Source of the DNA: Pseudoalteromonas sp. Scap06
GTDB taxonomy: Bacteria; Pseudomonadota; Gammaproteobacteria; Enterobacterales; Alteromonadaceae
Length of the DNA: 64,000 nt
Direction: 5' to 3'
NCBI RefSeq assembly: GCF_013394165.1
Contig: NZ_CP041330.1
Coordinates: 2,720,501-2,784,500, forward strand
The notes under the pieces are model-generated. The model was not told the origin of the DNA and did no database searches. It was given only the letters and a program-made list of their open reading frames with translations. A program made the translations under genes and the position numbers. Of the stretch, positions 8,348 through 17,150 are shown in pieces. Each line of letters begins with the position of its first letter. Position 1 is the first letter of the stretch.

Positions 8348-8364
8348 CACTTTATTTTAGGCAC

Positions 8365-8389
8365 AAAAAAACCGACTCAATGTCGGCTT
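8365..8389 (-). terminator. Terminator directly after the intact tRNA-Arg genes
   Basis: GCCGAC/GTCGGT stem with T-run on the minus strand; the loop differs from the other two copies by one base. It is probably the main stop for the tRNA transcript. Confidence 0.85.
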
Positions 8390-8400
8390 ATGTATGAAAG

Positions 8401-8477
8401 TGGTGGGCGCAGGAGGATTCGAACCTCCGACCGCCTGGTTCGTAGCCAGGTACTCTATCCAGCTGAGCTATGCGCCC
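8401..8477 (-). tRNA. tRNA-Arg (anticodon ACG)
   Basis: A 77-nt cloverleaf with GGGCGCA/TGCGCCC acceptor stem, anticodon arm CCTGG-CTACGAA-CCAGG, T loop GGTTCGAATCC and encoded CCA. The A34 wobble base would be read as inosine after TadA action and decode CGU/CGC/CGA. Confidence 0.97.
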
Positions 8478-8520
8478 ACTTTCATATTTACTTATTTATA
8501 CTCTAAGTGAGAGTTGAAAG

Positions 8521-8597
8521 TGGTGGGCGCAGGAGGATTCGAACCTCCGACCGCCTGGTTCGTAGCCAGGTACTCTATCCAGCTGAGCTATGCGCCC
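8521..8597 (-). tRNA. tRNA-Arg (anticodon ACG)
   Basis: Identical in sequence to the copy 120 bp away, including the encoded CCA. It is part of the same minus-strand operon, which starts with tRNA-Ser. Confidence 0.97.
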
Positions 8598-8643
8598 ACT
8601 TTCATTTTTGCTTGTTTTAACTCTAAGCAGAGTGTGTAAAGAG

Positions 8644-8720
8644 TGGTGGGCGCAGGAGGATTCGAACCTCCGACCGCCTGGTTCGTAGCCAGGTACTCTA
8701 TCCAGCTGAGCTATGCGCCC
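8644..8720 (-). tRNA. tRNA-Arg (anticodon ACG)
   Basis: Third intact 77-nt copy, with encoded CCA, the first tRNA-Arg after tRNA-Ser in the transcript. Confidence 0.97.
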
Positions 8721-8755
8721 ATCTTTACGTTTACAAGATTTCGCCATTTAAAAAA

Positions 8756-8848
8756 TGGTGGAGAGGGAGGGATTCGAACCCTCGATAGAGCTACAAACTC
8801 TATACTCCCTTAGCAGGGGAGCTCCTTCGGCCACTCGGACACCTCTCC
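8756..8848 (-). tRNA. tRNA-Ser (anticodon GCT)
   Basis: 93 nt with GGAGAGG/CCTCTCC-type acceptor pairing, anticodon arm CTCCC-CTGCTAA-GGGAG, a long variable arm (TATAGAGTTTGTAGCTCTA) as expected for serine tRNAs, T loop GGTTCGAATCC and encoded CCA. It decodes AGU/AGC. Confidence 0.97.
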
Positions 8849-8855
8849 GTCTTGT

Positions 8856-8890
8856 GGGGCGTATAATAAAGATTTCAGAAAATATGTCAA
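8856..8890 (-). promoter_or_regulatory. Promoter of the tRNA-Ser/tRNA-Arg operon
   Basis: Minus strand: perfect -35 TTGACA (8885-8890), then 16-18 nt to an overlapping TATTAT/TTATAC -10 (8861-8868), then a GC-rich discriminator GCCCC (8856-8860) just before tRNA-Ser. A GC-rich discriminator is typical of stringently controlled stable-RNA promoters. Confidence 0.85.
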
Positions 8891-8976
8891 ACACTTTTCT
8901 GACAAAAGTGACTATATGGCTATAGATTGCACACATGTCTGGTTTTAAAGTGTAATTAGTTTGAAAATTAATCAGG

Positions 8977-9159
8977 TTAGGTATTTGGAGTGCTTGAGTT
9001 TACACCCATCACTGGCACTAGTTCATCCGTAAGTTCAGCAAGATATTGCTCTTGGTAGCCCAATTTTTGAAACTCAGCAATACACGCGCGGTAATAAGCT
9101 TGTCGCTGTTGCTCTGTGGTGCTCTCATCGGGTAAAGACTCTACTCGTTTAGCTTTCAT
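8977..9159 (-). CDS. Small hypothetical protein (60 aa)
   Basis: 60 residues, hydrophilic, with a predicted helical middle (TEQQRQAYYRACIAEFQKLG) and no signal peptide or known motif. An AAAGGA lies 14 nt before the ATG, farther than usual. The composition looks like a real protein, and the ORF fills a gap between the tRNA operon and lysS on the same strand. I do not recognise a family. Confidence 0.5.
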   Translation of the reverse strand: MKAKRVESLPDESTTEQQRQAYYRACIAEFQKLGYQEQYLAELTDELVPVMGVNSSTPNT

Positions 9160-9512
9160 ATTATTTATCTAAGTCCTTTAGAAATTTTTATTTTTACGAC
9201 TAATAATGACCGTGTACAAATTTCGGCCATATTTTAGCTAAAAAATTCACATAAATACAACATAATGTTTAAAAAACAATCATACCAAAAAGTTATAGCA
9301 CTGCTTTAATGTTGCTAAGCAGTGAGGCAACTTTATGATAATGAAACTGAATTAAAGGTTAATATCCCTTTGTACTTACATTTTATTATCAGTGTAGTAC
9401 TTATTAATTAAAAGCCCTAATATAAAGTTTAGGCAATGTCTCACAAACAATAAGGCAAAAAAAACGCCGCTAATTAGCGGCGTTAATAATTTTATAGTTT
9501 ATTCCTTCAAGC
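9160..9512. other. Intergenic stretch between lysS and the small ORF
   Basis: AT-rich; the only structure I can support is the lysS terminator at 9456-9484. No ORF, tRNA or clear repeat was seen. Confidence 0.6.
9456..9484 (-). terminator. lysS terminator
   Basis: AACGCCGC-TAATTA-GCGGCGTT stem-loop (9463-9484) followed on the minus strand by eight Ts. Confidence 0.9.
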
Positions 9513-11048
9513 TTAGTCAGCTTGTGGGCGCATGTGCGGGAATAAAATAACATCTTTGATAGTTGATGAGTCAGTAAATAGCATCACTAAACGGTCAATA
9601 CCAATGCCCTCACCTGCCGTTGGTGGTAAACCATACTCAAGTGCGCGAATGTAGTCTTCGTCATAATGCATTGCTTCATCATCACCAGCGTCTTTCTCTT
9701 CAACCTGACGAGTAAAACGCTCAGCTTGATCTTGTGCATCGTTAAGCTCTGAGAAACCATTTGCAAGCTCACGGCCACCAACAAAGAATTCAAAACGGTC
9801 AGTTACAAATGGATTTTCGTCGTTACGACGTGCAAGTGGAGATACTTCCCACGGGTAGCCTGTGATAAATGTAGGTTGGATAAGCATATGCTCAGCCGTT
9901 TCTTCAAATATTTCACATAAGAACTTACCTGGGCCCCATACGCAGTTTTCAGGAATTTTAACGTGTACTTGTTTAGCGTACGCTTTTAATTCTTCAAAGT
10001 GGTTTTCTGGGTCGTTAAATACCGCAGCATCAAACTCTGGGTTATATTTTAAGATAGCATCTGCCATGCTTAAACGCGTGAACGGTTGACCAAAGTCATA
10101 CTCTACTGAATCAACAACGTCGCCGTTTTCATCTTTAGTGGTGTTAACCACAATTGGGCTGCCCAGTACATTAGTTGCAACTGTACGTAACATGTCTTCG
10201 GTGATGTTCATTAAATCAATGTAGTCAGCGTACGCTTGGTAGAACTCAATCATAGTGAATTCTGGGTTGTGGCGTGTCGATAACCCTTCGTTACGGAAGT
10301 TACGGTTAATTTCGAATACGCGGTCAAAACCACCTACCACTAAACGCTTTAAGTAAAGCTCTGGTGCAATACGCAAGTACATATCGATATCAAGCGCATT
10401 ATGATGCGTTACAAACGGACGTGCCGTCGCGCCACCAGGAATAACCTGTAGCATTGGCGTTTCTACTTCCATAAAATCGCGGTCAGCTAAAAAGCGACGA
10501 ATGCCTTCAACTACTTGTGAGCGAATGCGGAATGTTTCACGCGTTGCTTCGTTAGTAATTAAATCAACATAACGTTGACGGTATTTAGTTTCTTGATCTG
10601 ATAAGCCATGGAATTTTTCTGGTAGTGGACGAAGTGACTTAGTCAGCAGTTCGTACTCTGTCATTTCTACGTATAAATCGCCTTTACCTGATTTGTTCAG
10701 CGCGCCTTTAACACCAATAATATCGCCAATATCAAGCTGACCATATTTTGCTTTTAAATCTTTTTGAACGTCTTTTGAGGCATATGCTTGTACACGGCCT
10801 TTCATGTCTTGAATAGACATAAATGGACCACGTTTAGCAAGAATACGACCTGCTATCGATACTACGTGCTGTAATTCGATTAGCTCTTCTTTACTCTTAT
10901 CACCAAACTCAGCCTGCAAATCTGCCGTGTAATGCTCACGACGGAATTGGTTTGGATGACCGTTGGCTGGGCAATTTTCGCGAATAGCGTCTAATTTGCC
11001 GCGACGCTCAGCGATTAACTTATTTTCGTCTTGGATTTGATCAGTCAT
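9513..11048 (-). CDS. lysS: Lysyl-tRNA synthetase, class II
   Basis: 511 residues, usual length for bacterial LysS. The N-terminal OB-fold anticodon-binding domain covers about residues 60-170. The class II catalytic core carries motif 2 ([12 protein letters not shown], about 263-274) and motif 3 ([11 protein letters not shown] near the C-terminus). It charges tRNA-Lys in the cytoplasm. It follows prfB by 26 nt on the same strand, the same prfB-lysS pairing as in E. coli. Confidence 0.97.
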   Translation of the reverse strand: MTDQIQDENKLIAERRGKLDAIRENCPANGHPNQFRREHYTADLQAEFGDKSKEELIELQHVVSIAGRILAKRGPFMSIQDMKGRVQAYASKDVQKDLKAKYGQLDIGDIIGVKGALNKSGKGDLYVEMTEYELLTKSLRPLPEKFHGLSDQETKYRQRYVDLITNEATRETFRIRSQVVEGIRRFLADRDFMEVETPMLQVIPGGATARPFVTHHNALDIDMYLRIAPELYLKRLVVGGFDRVFEINRNFRNEGLSTRHNPEFTMIEFYQAYADYIDLMNITEDMLRTVATNVLGSPIVVNTTKDENGDVVDSVEYDFGQPFTRLSMADAILKYNPEFDAAVFNDPENHFEELKAYAKQVHVKIPENCVWGPGKFLCEIFEETAEHMLIQPTFITGYPWEVSPLARRNDENPFVTDRFEFFVGGRELANGFSELNDAQDQAERFTRQVEEKDAGDDEAMHYDEDYIRALEYGLPPTAGEGIGIDRLVMLFTDSSTIKDVILFPHMRPQAD

Positions 11049-11074
11049 TTTTTAGCTCTTTTTTAGCTTGGTGG

Positions 11075-12173
11075 TTATAAACCAGATTTTAAGCTGGCTT
11101 CAATAAATTTATCTAGGTCGCCATCGAGTACCGCTTGAGTGTTACGGTTTTCAACGCCAGTACGTAAATCTTTAATACGCGAGTCATCAAGTACGTATGA
11201 ACGAATTTGACTTCCCCAGCCAATATCAGACTTGTTGTCTTCTTGGCTTTGCTTTTCAGCATTTTGCTGCTGTAGCTCAAGCTCAAATAATTTCGCTTTT
11301 AACTGCTTCATTGCTTGGGCTTTATTTTTATGTTGTGAACGCTCGTTTTGACATTGCACCACGGTATTAGTTGGTACGTGAGTAATACGTACCGCCGATT
11401 CGGTGGTATTTACGTGCTGACCACCCGCGCCTGATGCACGGTAAACGTCTATACGTAAGTCAGACGGATTAATATCAATCTCAATGTTGTCATCAACTTC
11501 TGGGTAAACAAACGCAGATGCAAACGAGGTATGACGACGGCCACTTGAATCAAATGGGCTTTTACGAACTAGGCGGTGTACGCCTGTTTCAGTGCGTAAC
11601 CAACCATAAGCGTATTCGCCAGAAAAACGTACCGTTGCACCTTTAATACCAGCAACATCACCATCGGTCGCTTCAACTAGCTCTACTTTAAAGCCTTTTG
11701 CTTCACCCCAGCGTAAGTACATACGCAGTAAAATATTACACCAGTCTTGTGCTTCTGTACCGCCAGAGCCTGATTGTAAATCAAGGTAGGCATCGTTTGA
11801 ATCGTGAGAGCCTGAAAACATACGACGAAACTCAAGCCCTTCAAGCTGCTGGTTTAAATCAGCTAGTTCGCTTTGTGCTTCATCAAAGGTGTCTTGATCT
11901 TCGGCTTCAACAGCAAGCTCGACTAAACCTTCAACATCGTCAGTACCAGCAACAAGGTTATCGATTGTTTCAACCACGGCTTCTAGTGCTGACTTTTCAC
12001 GACCAAGGGCTTGTGCGCGCTCAGGCTCATTCCATACGGCTGAATCTTCAAGTTCGGCGTTAACTTCTTCTAAACGTTCTTGTTTAAGAGCGTAGTCAAA
12101 GGTACCCCCGAAGCAGTTCAGTACGTTCGCGAATTTCCTTGATTTGATTAATCACAGGATTCACTTCAAACAT
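11075..12173 (-). CDS. prfB: Peptide chain release factor 2, expressed by programmed +1 frameshift
   Basis: The full protein (about 365 residues) is split between two frames. ATG at 12173 begins [20 protein letters not shown] and runs 25 codons to an in-frame TGA (12096-12098). A +1 shift on CTT-TGA-C continues as [11 protein letters not shown] into the long frame. The TGA is the codon RF2 itself reads, so low RF2 favours frameshifting: the classic autoregulation. Release-factor motifs are present: KSPFDSS (stop-codon recognition) and GAGGQHVN (peptidyl-tRNA hydrolysis). GGAG lies 8 nt before the chosen ATG; another in-frame ATG lies 6 nt upstream. Confidence 0.96.
12095..12113 (-). promoter_or_regulatory. 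prfB programmed +1 frameshift site
   Basis: Minus strand CTTCGGGGGTACCTTTGAC: a Shine-Dalgarno-like GGGGG, then the slippery CTT before the TGA C stop context. E. coli has AGGGGGTATCTTTGAC here, so only the first base and the TAT/TAC codon differ. Confidence 0.95.
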
Positions 12174-12318
12174 GTACATTACTCCAAAATGGCTAGGTTA
12201 TTGCGCACTTAAAAAAGAGACCGAGCGCAATTAAAAATCATTAAATAATAAAAACGCCCGATTTTAACAAAAAACCGCGCGTTTTATTAGCCTTTTATGC
12301 ATGGTTTGAAGATATTTT

Positions 12319-14040
12319 TTAGCCCACTTTTTCAAGCTCTCTAACTATAAGTTGTAAGCTAAATTTACCTCTAAATTCATTTATATCGAGCTGATACGCT
12401 ACTTTAACAAACTGCGCCTCGGTATCTGGCCACGCTTTTACATCAATCCCAAAGGCAATGGCATCCACTAAGCGTGCAGACTGATGCTTTAATACTAGCT
12501 TTAAGTGTTTTTCACCCACAATACGCTGCTGGATTACTTCAAAGGTGTGTTCAAATATCGGCTCAGGAAACTGCTGCCCCCACGGGCCCGATTGTTTTAA
12601 AAGCTGGGCAAAATCCATGCTAAAGCAGTCATTAGGTAGCTCACCATCGGTAAATACAATACAGCGTTTACTTTCTTCACTGAGTTGCTCGCTAACTGCA
12701 CTATCAAATGCGCGTTTGAACTCAGTAAATTGCTGCTCGTTAATACTTAAACCTGCCGCCATTGCGTGGCCGCCAAATTTATTAATTAAACCAGGCTGCG
12801 CAGTGTTTAACCCCTCAAGCAGGTCGCGCATATGCAAGCCTTCAATAGAGCGACATGAACCTTTTACTTCACCGTTTTCGCCACCCGCAAATATCACGGT
12901 TGGGCGGTGGTATTTTTCTTTTAAGCGCCCCGCTAAAATGCCAATAACACCTTGATGCCAATCGTCTTGATACAAACAAATAGCATCAGGCACACTATCT
13001 TCTTTAAATGCTAGCCTATCGAGCACGGCTTGCGCCTCTACTTGCATACCTTGCTCTATTTCACGTCTGGCAAAGTTTAAGCTATCAAGCTCGCCGGCTA
13101 TGCGCCTTGCTTGATTTATGTCGTTGCTAAGTAAGCAAGCTATACCCAAACTCATGTCATCTAGGCGCCCAGCTGCATTTAAACGCGGCGCTAATGAAAA
13201 GCCAAAATCGCTGGCACTTAAACGAGCTGCATTACGATTAGCCACTTCAATCAGTGCGGTGATACCTGGGCGCGTTTTACCGCTGCGAATACGTGCCAAG
13301 CCTTGATGCACTAACGTACGGTTATTCGCATCCAGAGCCACCACATCGGCCACCGTACCAAGGGCTACAATATCGAGTAAGTCAGCAATATTTGGCATAG
13401 GATGTTGGTTAAAGTAGCCTTGTTCACGCAGCGCACTTCTCAGCGCGATAAGTAAATAAAACGCCACACCAACACCAGCTATCGACTTAGAAGGAAAATC
13501 ACAGTCATGACGATTAGGATTAACAATAGCATCGGCATTCGGCAGTTGCTCGCCTTGTAAATGGTGATCTGTAACCAGCACTTTAATGCCTGCGGCTTTA
13601 ACAATATCAATCCCTGCAATACACGAAATACCGTTATCTACGGTGATCACTAAATCGGGCTGCATAGTCACTATTTGCTCAGCCAATGCTGGGCTTAAAC
13701 CATAACCTAGACTAAAGCGGTCTGGCACTAAGTAATCTAAATGAGTAAAGCCAAACATGGCCAGCCCTTGCATTAAGGTGGCGGTGCTGGTTGCGCCGTC
13801 GGCGTCAAAATCGCCAACAATAAGTATTTTGCTTTGTGCATGCAGCGCATCAATTAACAGTTGGCTGGCTTTGTCTATATCTTTAAACAACTTAAAGTCG
13901 AGTAAAGTAGCCGCACTATTATTTAATTCATCAGCATGGCAGACGTTACGCGTGGCATAAATTTGCTTAATAACAGGATGTAGATGACTAGGTAGATGAG
14001 AGTCGTCAACGGGTTCTCGCGCAATGATCATTTTTTTCAT
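12319..14040 (-). CDS. recJ: Single-stranded-DNA-specific 5'-3' exonuclease RecJ
   Basis: 573 residues, close to E. coli RecJ. DHH-family metal-binding motifs are intact: VGDFDADGATS (about 75-85), VDNGISC (about 134-140) and TDHH (157-160), followed by the DHHA1 domain with GGHAMAAG (about 417-424). RecJ degrades single-stranded DNA in RecF-pathway recombination, mismatch repair and base-excision repair. The start may be either of two nearby in-frame ATGs (14040 or 14031); neither has a clear ribosome site. It lies between dsbC and prfB as in E. coli. Confidence 0.96.
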   Translation of the reverse strand: MKKMIIAREPVDDSHLPSHLHPVIKQIYATRNVCHADELNNSAATLLDFKLFKDIDKASQLLIDALHAQSKILIVGDFDADGATSTATLMQGLAMFGFTHLDYLVPDRFSLGYGLSPALAEQIVTMQPDLVITVDNGISCIAGIDIVKAAGIKVLVTDHHLQGEQLPNADAIVNPNRHDCDFPSKSIAGVGVAFYLLIALRSALREQGYFNQHPMPNIADLLDIVALGTVADVVALDANNRTLVHQGLARIRSGKTRPGITALIEVANRNAARLSASDFGFSLAPRLNAAGRLDDMSLGIACLLSNDINQARRIAGELDSLNFARREIEQGMQVEAQAVLDRLAFKEDSVPDAICLYQDDWHQGVIGILAGRLKEKYHRPTVIFAGGENGEVKGSCRSIEGLHMRDLLEGLNTAQPGLINKFGGHAMAAGLSINEQQFTEFKRAFDSAVSEQLSEESKRCIVFTDGELPNDCFSMDFAQLLKQSGPWGQQFPEPIFEHTFEVIQQRIVGEKHLKLVLKHQSARLVDAIAFGIDVKAWPDTEAQFVKVAYQLDINEFRGKFSLQLIVRELEKVG

Positions 14041-14080
14041 GCTGGTTTTTTAACTTATGATGTTCATAACAAAAAGACAA

Positions 14081-14103
14081 AAAAAGGCCATAAAGGCCTT
14101 TTT
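14081..14103 (-). terminator. Terminator between dsbC and recJ
   Basis: AAAAAGGCC-ATAAA-GGCCTTTTT: a 9-bp stem with A/T flanks usable on the minus strand after dsbC. Confidence 0.8.
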
Positions 14104-14125
14104 AAACAGGTACTCAGGTTTTTAA

Positions 14126-14854
14126 TTAACCTGCTTTATTCGCCTCAAGCGCAGCGCTTAATGCGGCTGCTGGTTGGTAGCCTGGGATCATCGTGCCATC
14201 TTCTAAAATAATAGCCGGTGTACCACTAACACCAAAACTTTGGCCTAATTGGTAATGCTCTGCAACGGGTGCGCTACAATCTTTTACAATTTGTGTATCC
14301 GAGCCCGATTTAGCTTCAGTAAGTGCTTCTTGCTGATCTTTAGCACACCACACATTCATTAAATCAGCATAACCTGACCCCTGTAGGCCGCCACGTGGAA
14401 ATGCGAGGTATTTAACCGTAATACCCGACTCAAGTAAGTCATCAAGCTCTCGGTGTAATTTACGACAGTAACCACAGCTAATATCTGTAAACACGGTAAT
14501 GCTGTGTTTTTCTTCTGGCGCTTTATACACAATCATTGAATCTTCGTATTCTTTTAACCCTGATTGGCGCACACCATTAAGTGCTTGCTCGGTTAAATTA
14601 TTACGGTTGTTTAAATCGATTAGCGTACCTTGCATTAAAAACTGACCGTCAGGGCTTGCATATAGCACCCCTTTATTGGTAATCAATTCTTTTAAGCCTG
14701 CAACCGGACTTGGGTTAATTTGTTTTACAGTTACTCCAAGCGCGGCAAATTTTGTCACGATAGGATCATTGGCATCGGGTGTTACTGCAACGCCATTAGC
14801 AAAAGCGCTCAAACTAGTGCACAACATGGCACCTGCTAACATTAATTTTTTCAT
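14126..14854 (-). CDS. dsbC: Periplasmic thiol:disulfide isomerase DsbC
   Basis: 242 residues with a signal peptide ending SAFA (~19 residues). A dimerisation domain comes first, then a thioredoxin-like domain with active site CGYC (127-130) and cis-proline loop GVSGTPAIIL. DsbC reshuffles wrong disulfides in the periplasm and is recycled by DsbD. It lies 73 nt downstream of xerD on the same strand, conserved with E. coli. Confidence 0.95.
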   Translation of the reverse strand: MKKLMLAGAMLCTSLSAFANGVAVTPDANDPIVTKFAALGVTVKQINPSPVAGLKELITNKGVLYASPDGQFLMQGTLIDLNNRNNLTEQALNGVRQSGLKEYEDSMIVYKAPEEKHSITVFTDISCGYCRKLHRELDDLLESGITVKYLAFPRGGLQGSGYADLMNVWCAKDQQEALTEAKSGSDTQIVKDCSAPVAEHYQLGQSFGVSGTPAIILEDGTMIPGYQPAAALSAALEANKAG

Positions 14855-14927
14855 AACGGGTTCTCTATCCTAAAAAATACTTATCTTATCGTGTCTATAT
14901 GACCGGCTTAGTGACAAAAAAATTCGC

Positions 14928-15854
14928 TTAAGCACGAGGATGGTGCTCAGCATGCACCGATTTTAATCGCTCATTCGCTACATGCGTATAAATTTGGGTA
15001 GTTGATAGGTCGCTGTGGCCAAGCATCATCTGCACCACACGCAAGTCAGCCCCATGATTTAATAAATGCGTTGCAAATGCATGTCGCAAAGTGTGAGGTG
15101 ATAACGGCGACTCAACGGATGCCAAAATAGCATAGTGTTTAATCCGATGCCAAAAAGTTTGTCGTGTCATGCCCACCCCACGTTTAGAGGGAAAGACAAA
15201 ATCGGTGGCATGTTTTATCATTTGTGCTCGCCCAAGCTTTAAAAATTGCTCCAGCCAATACATAGCCTCTTCACCTAAAGGCACTAATCGCTCTTTATTT
15301 CCTTTACCTTTTACAAACACCACAGCTTGGCGCAAATTTATTTGCTCCATTCTCAGCCCTACCAGCTCAGTTACCCGCAAGCCCGTTGCATACAATAGCT
15401 CTAGCATGGCTTTGTCGCGCAGCCCCATTGGCTCTTCTATATTGGGGGCACTTAATAGTGCCTCTACTTCGGCTTCAGAAAGCGTTTTTGGTAATGATTG
15501 CCCCGCTTTAGGCTGAGCAATATTGACCATAGGTGAGTCGCTAATTATTTTTTCGCGTACAAAGTACTGATAAAAACGTTTTAATGCACTAATGCTACGC
15601 GCAGTACTGCGTGGCTTTAGCCCTAAATCAACACGGTGTGCCAAGTAACTTTCAACATCTAAGCTGGTTACCGTCATTAAGTTTTCGCCTTTTAAAAATT
15701 GGCAAAACTTATCTAAGTCACTGCGATAAGCGCTCAGTGTGTTTTCACTTACGCCTTGCTCTAAATAGAGGCTATCAAGAAAGGTTTCTAAAAAGTCGCT
15801 ATTGCTGCTTAGCTCAGTATTTTGTTCAGGTAAATCGTCAGATAGCGTTGTCAC
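14928..15854 (-). CDS. xerD: Site-specific tyrosine recombinase XerD
   Basis: 308 residues with an N-terminal SAM-like DNA-binding domain and a complete catalytic set: Arg160 (ATGLRVTEL), H254-x-x-R257-H258 (SPHTLRHAF), His280 (MLGHSDLSTT) and nucleophile Tyr289. With XerC it resolves chromosome dimers at dif under FtsK control. XerD rather than XerC is supported by the adjacent dsbC-recJ-prfB-lysS and fldB genes. Confidence 0.96.
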   Translation of the reverse strand: MTTLSDDLPEQNTELSSNSDFLETFLDSLYLEQGVSENTLSAYRSDLDKFCQFLKGENLMTVTSLDVESYLAHRVDLGLKPRSTARSISALKRFYQYFVREKIISDSPMVNIAQPKAGQSLPKTLSEAEVEALLSAPNIEEPMGLRDKAMLELLYATGLRVTELVGLRMEQINLRQAVVFVKGKGNKERLVPLGEEAMYWLEQFLKLGRAQMIKHATDFVFPSKRGVGMTRQTFWHRIKHYAILASVESPLSPHTLRHAFATHLLNHGADLRVVQMMLGHSDLSTTQIYTHVANERLKSVHAEHHPRA

Positions 15855-15959
15855 GTTGTGATCTCATGTTGGTAATACCACGGGAGAAGGTATCAATTAA
15901 AAATACCTTACGGTAAACTTGAGCCTATCATAACAGGCAATTACACAGTGATAAATACG

Positions 15960-16481
15960 ATGCAGATTGGTTTATTTTTTGGTTCTACTACCTGCTATAC
16001 CGAAATGGCGGCAGAAAAAATACGCGATATTATTGGCGCCGACATTGTCAGCTTACATAATATTAAAGACGAGCCGCTTAAAAACGCTGAGCAATATGAC
16101 TTTATCATTTTTGGTATTTCTACGTGGGACTTTGGCGAAATTCAAGAAGATTGGGAATCAAAGTGGGACGACATAAAAGACGTTGACCTAAATGGTAAAA
16201 CTATCGCCTTATTTGGCATGGGCGATCAGCAAGGGTATGGCCAGTGGTTTCAAGATGCGTTAGGTATGTTGCACGATGAAATAAATGCCCAAGCCATTAC
16301 TCAACTTGGCTTTTGGCCTAACGATAGTAATTACGAATTTGAAGCGTCTAAAGCCCTTACCGAAGACGGTAAACAATTTGTAGGTTTAGCATTAGACGAA
16401 GACAGTCAGTACGAGCTAAGCGACGAGCGTATTGCCACTTGGGTAGAACAAGTGATGACAGAGTACGCTGAAACCCTATAA
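15960..16481 (+). CDS. fldB: Flavodoxin FldB
   Basis: About 173 residues. The N-terminal FMN phosphate loop is [20 protein letters not shown], followed by [13 protein letters not shown] and [12 protein letters not shown], all close to E. coli FldB. It is a cytoplasmic one-electron carrier. ATG at 15960 is chosen because the homologous protein starts there; a GTG four codons upstream (15948) is possible, and neither has a strong ribosome site. It is divergent from xerD, as in E. coli. Confidence 0.93.
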   Translation: MQIGLFFGSTTCYTEMAAEKIRDIIGADIVSLHNIKDEPLKNAEQYDFIIFGISTWDFGEIQEDWESKWDDIKDVDLNGKTIALFGMGDQQGYGQWFQDALGMLHDEINAQAITQLGFWPNDSNYEFEASKALTEDGKQFVGLALDEDSQYELSDERIATWVEQVMTEYAETL

Positions 16482-16495
16482 CTCAGCGTGCAAAG

Positions 16496-16518
16496 AGCGC
16501 TGCTATGCAGCGCTTTTT
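16496..16518. terminator. Terminator after fldB
   Basis: AGCGCTGC-TAT-GCAGCGCT stem followed by TTTT, between the convergent fldB and the DUF2147 gene. Confidence 0.8.
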
Positions 16519-16527
16519 AATCCTTAA

Positions 16528-16974
16528 CTACTCTACTTTTAACCAGTATTGGTTACGGTAAAAAAAGCCCACATAACCACGCACTTCTAACTGTTCACCA
16601 TTTTGCTGCAAAGTTAGGCGCACGCTGTAGGTTTTACCATTATTGGGGTCGAGAATTTCACCGTCTTCCCAACTACCATCTCCGGCATAAGTCACATCTT
16701 CAATAATGGTCATGCCTAGCATCGGCTGATTCTTTTTATCACCACCACACTCGCTGCAAAGCGCATCTTGCTTATTTTTATTGAGTATTGTTTCAATTTT
16801 GCCAGTCAGTACGCCGTCTTGTTCAGTAATGCGTACATAAGACTTTGCTTCTTTGGTGTCTTCATTAATGGTTTTCCAAAGCCCTACAGGACTCATGTTT
16901 GCATGCGCACTATGGCTTATAAATAAAGCTGCAGCGAGAGTGCTTAGCAAAGTTAGTTTATTAAAGTTTTTCAT
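16528..16974 (-). CDS. DUF2147-family exported protein
   Basis: 148 residues with a signal peptide (ending HSAHA, ~25 residues). The rest fits DUF2147: a Gly-Leu-Trp-Lys start (MSPVGLWKTI), a region with two cysteines (ALCSECGGDKK), DGEILDPNNGKTYSVRLTL and a C-terminal GFFYRNQYWLKVE. The family is common in marine gammaproteobacteria and no function is established. It is expected in the periplasm. It stands alone between fldB and the amylase gene. Confidence 0.85.
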   Translation of the reverse strand: MKNFNKLTLLSTLAAALFISHSAHANMSPVGLWKTINEDTKEAKSYVRITEQDGVLTGKIETILNKNKQDALCSECGGDKKNQPMLGMTIIEDVTYAGDGSWEDGEILDPNNGKTYSVRLTLQQNGEQLEVRGYVGFFYRNQYWLKVE

Positions 16975-17073
16975 TGAGTTGCTTTAATTTTAAATAGCGA
17001 ATAAAACGATAATACCAGCTGATTTATAAACACACTATGAAATTACATAGCTAATTAGGTGCATGTAAAAAAT

Positions 17074-17107
17074 AAAAACCAAGTGCGTTTTAACACACTT
17101 GGTTTTT
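17074..17107 (-). terminator. Amylase gene terminator
   Basis: A 12-bp stem, AAAAACCAAGTG with CACTTGGTTTTT, and a 10-nt loop. On the minus strand it ends in a run of T downstream of the amylase stop. Confidence 0.85.
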
Positions 17108-17150
17108 AAATAATAATCACGTTTTAAAGTACATGATTAAAAGTGCATAT

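Larger units (their letters stand above)
8106..8487. repeat. Tandem repeat, 127-bp period, containing tRNA-Arg units
   Basis: Units start at 8106, 8233 and 8360. Each has the same terminator stem, the same spacer and a tRNA-Arg-derived segment. The third holds an intact tRNA; the first two hold decayed ones. The arrangement reflects duplication of a complete tRNA-plus-terminator module. Confidence 0.9.

Noticed and set aside
8106..8487. Regularly spaced repeats that could suggest a CRISPR array
   Set aside because: The period is 127 bp, only three units exist, and the units are tRNA plus terminator modules; no cas gene is present.
8496..8936. Two short minus-strand ORFs (83 and 62 codons) over the tRNA cluster
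   Set aside because: They are translations of tRNA-Arg and tRNA-Ser sequence; the repeated peptide is a well-known tRNA artefact.
11075..11977. prfB as an N-terminally truncated pseudogene
   Set aside because: The missing N-terminus is upstream in another frame, joined by the classic RF2 frameshift site.
12251..12285. Weak AAAACGC/GCGTTTT stem between prfB and recJ as a terminator
   Set aside because: The 7-bp stem with a 21-nt loop is too weak to call.
12545..12955. 136-codon ORF opposite recJ
   Set aside because: Low-complexity composition, antisense to a conserved gene, no ribosome site.
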